Shown here: positions 1 to 4,763 of the stretch, piece by piece
Layout of the letters: each line of letters opens with the position of its first letter
How positions within the stretch are numbered: position 1 is the stretch's first letter
Assembly (NCBI GenBank): GCA_017695055.1
Contig: JADILY010000141.1
Location: forward strand, 1-7,625
DNA from: Merdivivens faecigallinarum
GTDB lineage: Bacteria; Bacteroidota; Bacteroidia; Bacteroidales; UBA932
DNA length: 7,625 bases
Reading direction: 5' to 3'
Notes under the pieces: generated by a model
Databases searched by the model: none
Seen by the model: the letters and a program-made list of their open reading frames with translations, nothing else
Told to the model about the DNA's origin: nothing
Program-made: the position numbers and the translations under genes

Positions 1-65
1 TGATCGACATGGGCGATTATCGCTATATTTCTAATTTCGCGCATATAAGAATTGTAATAAGCCTG

Positions 66-97
66 CAAAATTACCATTTTCCTTTATTTCCTTAAAG
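66..97 (-). promoter_or_regulatory. possible divergent promoter for a gene left of the window
   Basis: Read on the - strand, TAATTTTG (66-73) fits the Bacteroidota -7 consensus TAnnTTTG exactly. The -33 position, 20 bases upstream, reads only CTTT (94-97), which is weak. An ATG on the - strand at 8-10 could begin a divergent gene, but only three codons lie inside the window. The region overlaps the -33 part of the guaA promoter. It is a sequence match only. Confidence 0.3.
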
Positions 98-114
98 GAT
101 TTTCGTTATTTTTG
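83..114 (+). promoter_or_regulatory. guaA promoter, Bacteroidota type
   Basis: TATTTTTG at 107-114 matches the -7 consensus TAnnTTTG. A TTTA at 83-86 lies 20 bases upstream, in the place of the -33 TTTG/TTG element. Transcription would begin near 120 and leave a leader of roughly 35-40 bases before the guaA ATG. That is too short for a riboswitch, and no purine-aptamer-like structure is visible. Confidence 0.6.
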
Positions 115-156
115 CAGACTTTTCATTGAATCCGACTTATTTTTAAGACAATCTAT

Positions 157-1734
157 ATGACAGAGAAAATCATCATCCTGGATTTCGGTTCACAGGTAAC
201 CCAGCTGATTGGCAGAAGGTTACGCGAGTTGAACGTCTACTGCGAAATCTATCCTTTCAACAAAATCCCGAAGCTGGACGAAAGTGTCAGAGGAATAATC
301 CTTTCCGGAAGTCCATACTCGGTCAGGGACAAGGAAGCCCCGCAAATCGACCTGAAGGAAATCAGGGGCAGGCTGCCCATACTCGGGATATGCTACGGAG
401 CACAATATATCGCATACCATTGCGGAGGAGATGTAAAACCATCTCTTTCAAGAGAATACGGCAGAGCAAAACTGCATATCACATCTCCCAGCCGGCTTTT
501 TGAAGGGGTAAGGGACGGTTCGCAAATATGGATGTCCCACGGGGACACTATAGCCGAAATACCGGAAAACGCGGAAACCATAGCGTCGACCGAGGATATA
601 AGGAACGCCGCATATCATATTAAAGGTGAAGAGACATACGCAGTCCAGTTCCATCCCGAGGTATTCCACTCGGAAGACGGACCGAAAATACTTGAAAACT
701 TCGCACTCGGCATTTGCGGATGCAAGGGCGACTGGACCCCGGCTTCTTTCATAGAAAGCACTGTCAGGGAGCTCCGCGCCAAAATAGGCGACGACAAAGT
801 GATACTCGGGCTGTCGGGCGGCGTGGACTCCACCGTGGCAGGAGTACTGCTGAACAAGGCCATAGGGAAAAACCTGCACTGCATATTCGTTGACAACGGG
901 CTGCTCCGCCTGAACGAGTTCAAGGACGTGCTTGCCTCTTACGAGGACATGGGGCTCAACGTAACGGGCGTGGATGCGTCCGAAAGGTTCCTGTCCGCGC
1001 TCAAAGGGGTGACGGATCCGGAAGCCAAAAGAAAGGCCATCGGGAAAACATTCATCGAGGTTTTCGATGAAGAAGCACGGAAAATCGAAGGGGCGAAATG
1101 GCTCGCACAGGGCACTATCTATCCGGACGTAATCGAGTCGGCTTCAGTGAAAGGGCCTTCCGCCACCATCAAATCCCACCACAACGTGGGAGGGCTGCCT
1201 GAAAAAATGTCTCTTAAAATAGTCGAGCCTTTGAGAGCGCTGTTCAAGGACGAAGTAAGGCGTGTCGGACGGGAACTCAATGTCAAGAAAGACCTCATCG
1301 ACAGGCACCCTTTCCCGGGACCTTCATTGGGAATCCGCATACTCGGGGAAGTCACGCCGGAAAAACTCGACATACTCCGCAAGGCCGACGACATATTCAT
1401 CAGGGGCCTTCGCAACACGGAATGCACGGCAGGAATAAAATCAGCATCGGACCCATTGCGCGATGCGGAAACTCTTTACGATTCCATCTGGCAGGCAGGG
1501 ACCATATTGCTGCCTGTAAAAAGCGTAGGGGTCATGGGAGACGAAAGGACATACGAATATACCGTGGCACTTAGGGCTGTAATCTCTACCGACGGAATGA
1601 CGGCAGACTGGGTACACCTGCCTTACAGCTTCCTTGCAAAGGTATCAAACGACATAATCAACAAAGTACGCGGGGTAAACAGGGTAGTATACGACATCAG
1701 TTCCAAACCGCCTGCAACGATAGAGTGGGAATAG
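157..1734 (+). CDS. guaA: GMP synthase (glutamine-hydrolysing)
   Basis: GuaA converts XMP, ATP and glutamine to GMP in the cytoplasm, the last step of de novo guanine nucleotide synthesis. The N-terminal class I glutamine amidotransferase (about residues 4-190) has the nucleophile elbow GICYGAQ with Cys79, and the rest of the triad in QFHPEV (His166, Glu168). The ATP-pyrophosphatase domain follows, with the PP-loop LGLSGGVDSTV (217-227) and the conserved WLAQGTIYPDVIES. The C-terminal dimerisation domain has HPFPGPSLGIRILGE and ends KPPATIEWE, the usual terminus. At 525 residues it has the same total length as the E. coli enzyme, but residues about 420-439 look like an extra loop of some 17 residues compared with my recollection of E. 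coli GuaA. The ATG at 157 sits just before the first beta strand (IIILDFGSQ), so the start is secure. It appears monocistronic, and the next gene is convergent, 37 bp away. Confidence 0.97.
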   Translation: MTEKIIILDFGSQVTQLIGRRLRELNVYCEIYPFNKIPKLDESVRGIILSGSPYSVRDKEAPQIDLKEIRGRLPILGICYGAQYIAYHCGGDVKPSLSREYGRAKLHITSPSRLFEGVRDGSQIWMSHGDTIAEIPENAETIASTEDIRNAAYHIKGEETYAVQFHPEVFHSEDGPKILENFALGICGCKGDWTPASFIESTVRELRAKIGDDKVILGLSGGVDSTVAGVLLNKAIGKNLHCIFVDNGLLRLNEFKDVLASYEDMGLNVTGVDASERFLSALKGVTDPEAKRKAIGKTFIEVFDEEARKIEGAKWLAQGTIYPDVIESASVKGPSATIKSHHNVGGLPEKMSLKIVEPLRALFKDEVRRVGRELNVKKDLIDRHPFPGPSLGIRILGEVTPEKLDILRKADDIFIRGLRNTECTAGIKSASDPLRDAETLYDSIWQAGTILLPVKSVGVMGDERTYEYTVALRAVISTDGMTADWVHLPYSFLAKVSNDIINKVRGVNRVVYDISSKPPATIEWE

Positions 1735-1771
1735 CGGAGTGGGAATGACAGGCCCGCTGCCATGGTGCAGC

Positions 1772-2812
1772 CTAAAGGAACCTGTACAGCAATCTGGCCA
1801 GGCGTTCATAAAGACGGGAACGCTTCGGCCTTTCTTTCCAATCATCAGGGCCATGCAGATTGCGGCAATATTTCAAATCACGTGAAAAACGTTTTAGCAG
1901 AAGCCCCACATAATCCCTGTTCCTGATTTCCGCCATTATTTCATAATCGAGCCTCAGGCTACGGTTGTCCATATTGGCCGAACCCACATACGCGATTTCG
2001 TCATCGACTATCAGCACTTTCGAATGGTTGAATCCGTTGTAGAACAGATGGAAGGACAGCCCCATTTCGAGACAGGCCTCGATTGAAGCCATATTGCAAT
2101 AATGCAGGATATTCGAATCCGTACGGTAGGGAATCATCAGATCTATCGACACCCCGCGCATGCAGGCCGAAGCCAGGACCTTGTAAAGTTCTTTCGAAGG
2201 GGCGAAATATGGTGTGACTATCCTGATGCTCGAACGTGCCCCTGAAATCTTCGAAACCAGCCATTGCTCCCCCACAAGTCCGCCGGATTTGTAAATATGG
2301 TTGAAATCGTTATAGAACAACGCTGACAGCTGCTCTGCGGTCCCCTCTCCGGCAATACGGCAGAAAGTATCCCTCCAAAGTGCATATTTGCCGCCGTCAT
2401 AATACCTGTCGGCGATATTGACCCCGCCCACAAAAGATATATTCTTATCAATGACAGCCACTTTTCTGTGGTTACGGTGATTGATATGCCCCAGGCCGTA
2501 GACCGAAAAAACCGGATTGAATTCTGAAACCATTATGCCGGCCGCAGCCATCTTTTTGAAAAAACGTTTCCTGGTAGAAGAAGATCCTATTGCATCGTAA
2601 CTGACCATGACCCTCACGCCCGAACGTGCCTTTGCCTCCAGGAGTTCCGCAAAGCGTTTTCCGGAATCATCGTCATCTATGATGAAAAATTCAAGAAGAA
2701 CGGACGAATTTGCAGACTCGATGGCGCCGTAAAGGGCGTTCAAGGCATCTCTTCCGGTAAAATAAAAATTTACCGTATCGTTCTGGCCCGTTTTGACTTC
2801 CTGCAATCTCAT
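1772..2812 (-). CDS. phospholipase D family, cardiolipin synthase-like protein without membrane helices
   Basis: This 346-residue protein has two complete HKD motifs: HRKVAVID (His115, Lys117, Asp122) followed by GGVNIAD, and HSKVLIVD (His263, Lys265, Asp270) followed by GSANMDNRS. That two-lobed layout is the phospholipase D superfamily fold. The wording around the motifs, such as GGVNIADRYYDG and GSANMDNRSLRLDYE, is that of bacterial cardiolipin synthases, which transfer phosphatidyl groups to make cardiolipin. Typical ClsA proteins are near 480 residues with two N-terminal membrane helices. None is seen here, and an in-frame TAG (2825-2827) four codons before the ATG excludes a longer N-terminus. 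It is therefore closer in layout to ClsB/ClsC-type enzymes. The C-terminus is basic (RPKRSRLYERLARLLYRFL) and may act as an amphipathic membrane-binding helix. A phosphatidyltransferase role is favoured over nuclease, but the substrate is inferred. Confidence 0.85.
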   Translation of the reverse strand: MRLQEVKTGQNDTVNFYFTGRDALNALYGAIESANSSVLLEFFIIDDDDSGKRFAELLEAKARSGVRVMVSYDAIGSSSTRKRFFKKMAAAGIMVSEFNPVFSVYGLGHINHRNHRKVAVIDKNISFVGGVNIADRYYDGGKYALWRDTFCRIAGEGTAEQLSALFYNDFNHIYKSGGLVGEQWLVSKISGARSSIRIVTPYFAPSKELYKVLASACMRGVSIDLMIPYRTDSNILHYCNMASIEACLEMGLSFHLFYNGFNHSKVLIVDDEIAYVGSANMDNRSLRLDYEIMAEIRNRDYVGLLLKRFSRDLKYCRNLHGPDDWKERPKRSRLYERLARLLYRFL

Positions 2813-2856
2813 ACGCCGTTTTTTCTAAAGTTTTTTTTACATTTTTTCACAAGAAA

Positions 2857-2888
2857 TTTTCAAAATTAGAAAAAAGTTTCTACATTTG
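2857..2888 (+). promoter_or_regulatory. tRNA-Leu promoter
   Basis: TACATTTG (2881-2888) is an exact TAnnTTTG -7 match. A T-run at 2857-2860 lies 20 bases upstream as a weak -33 element. Transcription would begin near 2894, about 10 bases before the mature tRNA. It overlaps the oppositely directed promoter at 2861-2891. Confidence 0.6.
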
Positions 2889-2891
2889 CAA
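2861..2891 (-). promoter_or_regulatory. promoter of the cardiolipin synthase-like gene
   Basis: On the - strand, TAATTTTG (2861-2868) matches the -7 consensus exactly and TTG (2889-2891) lies 20 bases upstream at the -33 position. The predicted start near 2855 leaves a leader of about 40 bases, rich in A and T. The whole element shares its DNA with the tRNA promoter on the other strand. Confidence 0.55.
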
Positions 2892-2903
2892 TCCCAATCG
2901 AAA

Positions 2904-2987
2904 GCGCAGGTGGCGAAATTGGTAGACGCGCTACTTTGAGGGGGTAGTGCCAGCAATGGCGTGTCAGTTCGAGTCTGATCCTGCGCA
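2904..2987 (+). tRNA. tRNA-Leu (anticodon GAG)
   Basis: This 84-base class II tRNA folds fully. The acceptor stem is GCGCAGG (2904-2910) with CCTGCGC (2980-2986) and discriminator A2987. The anticodon stem CTACT/GGTAG (2931-2935/2943-2947) encloses a 7-base loop with GAG at 2938-2940, reading CUU/CUC leucine codons. A long variable arm (CC-AGCAAT-GG type, about 2948-2961) is typical of leucine tRNAs, and the T stem GTCAG/CTGAT holds the TTCGAGT loop. CCA is not encoded, so it must be added after transcription. A strong terminator follows within 6 bases, so the tRNA is transcribed alone. Confidence 0.97.
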
Positions 2988-2992
2988 CTGCA

Positions 2993-3030
2993 AACGAGAC
3001 CGGTCACATTTTTGGCCGGCCTCGTTTTTT
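2993..3030 (+). terminator. intrinsic terminator of tRNA-Leu
   Basis: AACGAG (2993-2998) pairs with CTCGTT (3021-3026). CCGGTC (3000-3005) pairs with GGCCGG (3014-3019) around an 8-base loop, with one A-C mismatch between the two helices. A T-run (3025-3030) follows directly. This is a textbook rho-independent terminator. Confidence 0.9.
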
Positions 3031-3118
3031 GTATGGTTTTCAAGAGTGCGTGCGAAGTGTGGTTGCGGCGTGTGGCTTGCGGGGTATTGCTTGCGGGGTG
3101 TCGGCCAGCTTCCTTTTT

Positions 3119-3247
3119 GGGGAAAGTGAACCATTTTGCCGCGAATCAGGTGCACTTTTCCCTGAGGTGAATTTATGAGGTAATTTATAAAATGCCGATA
3201 GTCAACGCATCCATAAAGTTGGCCACACTTCACGGTTCCATTTCGTG
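3119..3247. repeat. cluster of short inverted and direct repeats, possible decayed transposon end
   Basis: GGGGAAAGTGAACC (3119-3132) is inverted against GGTGCACTTTTCCC (3149-3162). Two tandem copies, GAGGTGAATTTAT (3164-3176) and GAGGTAATTTAT (3177-3188), follow. GGCCACACTTC (3221-3231) and TTCCATTTCG (3237-3246) echo the same motifs in looser form. IS21-family elements are known to carry several terminal repeats at each end, and these AAAGTGnACC-type units resemble that arrangement. No istA or istB coding sequence is present. The family assignment is inference and weak. Confidence 0.35.
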
Positions 3248-3329
3248 ACAGATAAAGCAACATCCCGGGAGAAAAATGACGAGGCCATGATGAAGGAAGG
3301 AAAACCGGATTTTATCGACATATTTTCCA

Positions 3330-3487
3330 CCCCATGTCCATCTTGTTAAGTTTGATAGTATTGACAATCAGCGAGTTGTAAAAATATGGACTGGCTTTGG
3401 GTACTTTCTGAGGCACCCAAAAGCAGGGGCGATTTTAACAATCTACTGATTATCAATAATTTACTAAAGCACCAGATGGACATGGGG
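3330..3487. mobile_element. 158-bp imperfect palindrome, MITE-like element
   Basis: The element is symmetric around 3408/3409. The outer 14 bases CCCCATGTCCATCT (3330-3343) are perfectly inverted at 3474-3487. The arms then align without a gap along their full 79 bp. They keep TATTGA-AATCAG, TTGT-AAAAT and an inner TTTGGGT/ACCCAAA, with more divergence at about residues 15-29 of each arm. A short non-coding element with long terminal inverted repeats meeting in the middle is the layout of a miniature inverted-repeat transposable element. ATCGA occurs just outside both ends (3314-3318, 3493-3497), but it lies several bases off the repeat ends and is not a proven target duplication. The element could instead be a large regulatory hairpin. 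Confidence 0.6.
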
Positions 3488-3605
3488 TAAAAATCGATGC
3501 TTGCAAGCCGGTTCACTGGCACGTCACCGAAAACAGTGCTCATGTGCAAGACCCATGTATATTGTCACCTCAGTTATCCCGGAAGAGGCTCGCACCACCC
3601 GGGGC

Positions 3606-3660
3606 AATTATCAGGGAATCATCAGGGAATTATCTGGGGATTATCAGGATAATTATTCGG
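3606..3660. repeat. 11-bp tandem repeat array upstream of the dehydrogenase
   Basis: AATTATCAGGG (3606-3616), AATCATCAGGG (3617-3627), AATTATCTGGG (3628-3638) and GATTATCAGGA (3639-3649) stand in strict 11-bp register. A degenerate AATTATTCGGA starts at 3651. The array ends about 65 bp before the start codon at 3725. The 11-bp period is close to one helical turn, so a protein-binding array on one DNA face is possible. Slippage-derived junk is the alternative. Confidence 0.65.
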
Positions 3661-3724
3661 AAAATGAAAGGGATGAATGTACGAATCGGAGCAAATTTTG
3701 TAACTTGCAATAAAATTCAAAGCA

Positions 3725-4678
3725 ATGAAAATAGTATTTCTCGACAGTGACACGATGGGGGACGTATCATTCGCCCCTATTGAAAAGGCAGGGGAACTCA
3801 TCCTCTATCCGCGTAGCACCCCGGAAGAAGCCCTCGAAAGGGTAAGGGACTGCGATGTAATGATTGTCAATAAAGTAATCGTAGATCAGAAACTGATTGA
3901 TGCGGCAAAAAATCTCAAACTGATTTGCGAGGCGGCAACCGGAATAAACAACATAGATGTGGAATATGCCGAAAAGAAAGGAATCCCTGTAAGGAACGCG
4001 GCTGGCTATTCCACGGAATCAGTGGCACAAATCACCTTCATGCACATCCTCAACCTCGTAAGTCATGGATTGTATTACGACCGCAGGGTTAAAAACGGGG
4101 AATATTACGGAACAGGCATCTTTGCCGACATGTCATGGCATTTTTACGAACTCAAAGGCAAAAGGCTCGGAATCATAGCAATGGGGAATATCGGCCGCAG
4201 GGTTGCCGAAATAGCATCCGCCTTCGGAATGGAAATAGCATATTACTCCACATCCGGGACATCGCACTGCAAGGATTACCCGTCCCTTCCGCTTGAAAGG
4301 CTTTTGGCTGAAAGCGACATCGTGACAATCCATGCCCCATTCAATGAAAAAACACGCAATCTGATTACGCTCGACAAAATGCGACTGATGAAACCATCAG
4401 CCTACATACTGAACATGGGCAGGGGAGGCATCATAAATGAAGAAGACCTCGTAACCGCTCTGAAGGAGGGCATCATCGCCGGAGCGGCTGTAGATGTATA
4501 TGCAAAAGAACCTCTTTCTCCGGACCACCCTTACATGCAGTTAAAAGATTATTATGACAAGGACGGACACTGCATCAAGGACAAATTGCTCATGACACCG
4601 CACATAGCATGGACGAGCGACGAAGCGTTGGAGACATTGGTAAGGAAAATAGCTGAAAACATAGAAAAAGAGCTGTAG
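3725..4678 (+). CDS. D-isomer-specific 2-hydroxyacid dehydrogenase
   Basis: The 317-residue length and motifs fit the D-2-hydroxyacid dehydrogenase family, which interconverts a 2-oxoacid and a D-2-hydroxyacid with NAD(P)H in the cytoplasm. Catalytic residues are in place: Arg233 in NMGRGGIINEEDL, Glu262 in VDVYAKEPL and His293 in MTPHIAW. The substrate-binding segment ATGINNIDVEYAEKKGI (71-87) is typical. The Rossmann turn reads AMGNIG (152-157), with Ala in place of the first Gly of GxGxxG. The second strand ends YYSTSG (173-178) rather than in an acidic residue, which may favour NADP. Database relatives are often labelled glycerate dehydrogenase, but substrate cannot be told from this sequence. 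No clear TAnnTTTG promoter was found, only TAACTTG at 3701. The start follows an A-rich stretch with no Shine-Dalgarno site. It is flanked on both sides by 11-bp tandem repeats. Confidence 0.93.
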   Translation: MKIVFLDSDTMGDVSFAPIEKAGELILYPRSTPEEALERVRDCDVMIVNKVIVDQKLIDAAKNLKLICEAATGINNIDVEYAEKKGIPVRNAAGYSTESVAQITFMHILNLVSHGLYYDRRVKNGEYYGTGIFADMSWHFYELKGKRLGIIAMGNIGRRVAEIASAFGMEIAYYSTSGTSHCKDYPSLPLERLLAESDIVTIHAPFNEKTRNLITLDKMRLMKPSAYILNMGRGGIINEEDLVTALKEGIIAGAAVDVYAKEPLSPDHPYMQLKDYYDKDGHCIKDKLLMTPHIAWTSDEALETLVRKIAENIEKEL

Positions 4679-4709
4679 AAGCTGTTTAGAGGTTGTTTAG
4701 AAGCTGCCT
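4677..4709. repeat. three 11-bp tandem repeats across the dehydrogenase stop codon
   Basis: AGAAGCTGTTT (4677-4687), AGAGGTTGTTT (4688-4698) and AGAAGCTGCCT (4699-4709) are adjacent and in register. The first copy overlaps the TAG stop (4676-4678). The last copy forms part of the 5' arm of the following hairpin. The array may have grown by duplication of that arm. Confidence 0.65.
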
Positions 4710-4745
4710 AAAATTTTTCTCAGAAAATTTGAGACAGCTTCTAAA
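4696..4745. terminator. long hairpin between convergent genes, putative two-way terminator
   Basis: Bases 4696-4717 pair with 4724-4745 in a 22-bp stem with only two mismatches (4707/4734 and 4710/4731), around a 6-base loop. The outer arm is TTTAGAAGCTG/CAGCTTCTAAA and the inner arm AAATTTT/AAAATTT. It lies 17 bp after the dehydrogenase stop and 18 bp before the stop of the convergent lipoprotein gene. No U-tract directly follows the stem in either direction, so it is not a textbook intrinsic terminator. It could instead protect 3' ends. Confidence 0.5.
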
Positions 4746-4763
4746 AAATTTTCAAACAATATT

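Larger units (their letters stand above)
3031..3724. other. 690-bp intergenic region without a convincing gene
   Basis: No reading frame here has a recognisable domain, a plausible start context and normal codon use together. The first 90 bases are rich in G and T and contain GCTTGCGGGGT twice (3075-3085, 3089-3099). After this come a repeat cluster (3119-3247), a 158-bp palindromic element (3330-3487), the perfect palindrome GCTTGCAAGC (3499-3508) and an 11-bp tandem array (3606-3660). The mix of repeats looks like a site where mobile DNA has landed and decayed, next to a tRNA gene. No tRNA-derived att duplication was seen. Confidence 0.6.

Noticed and set aside
120..156. Purine riboswitch in the guaA leader
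   Set aside because: The leader after the predicted start is only about 35-40 bases, too short for a purine aptamer and expression platform.
448..879. 143-codon - strand open frame inside guaA
   Set aside because: It lies wholly within guaA, whose catalytic motifs fix the coding strand. It shows no domain and is a shadow frame.
1748..1785. Hairpin between guaA and the convergent gene (GCTGC/GCAGC inside ACAGG/CCTGT)
   Set aside because: The stems are short and interrupted and no U-tract follows in either direction. It overlaps the stop codon of the convergent gene and is too weak to call a terminator.
3191..3349. Open + strand stretch of about 50 codons, including EKNDEAMMKEGKPDFIDIF
   Set aside because: The part around 3272-3327 looks protein-like, but there is no start codon near its beginning, and its end and stop come from the palindromic element. 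A gene remnant is possible but cannot be supported.
3346..3549. 67-codon - strand open frame
   Set aside because: It runs mostly through the palindromic element, so its frame is a by-product of the inverted repeat. It shows no domain or plausible start context.
3606..3660. CRISPR-like array
   Set aside because: The units are 11 bp and directly adjacent, with no spacers, so it is a simple tandem repeat. No cas gene is present.
3501..3750. Two overlapping + strand open frames of about 70 codons
   Set aside because: Both read through the 11-bp tandem array, whose 33-bp three-unit period keeps frames open, and one runs over the dehydrogenase start. Their composition (GIIRIIIRK-like) is repeat-derived.
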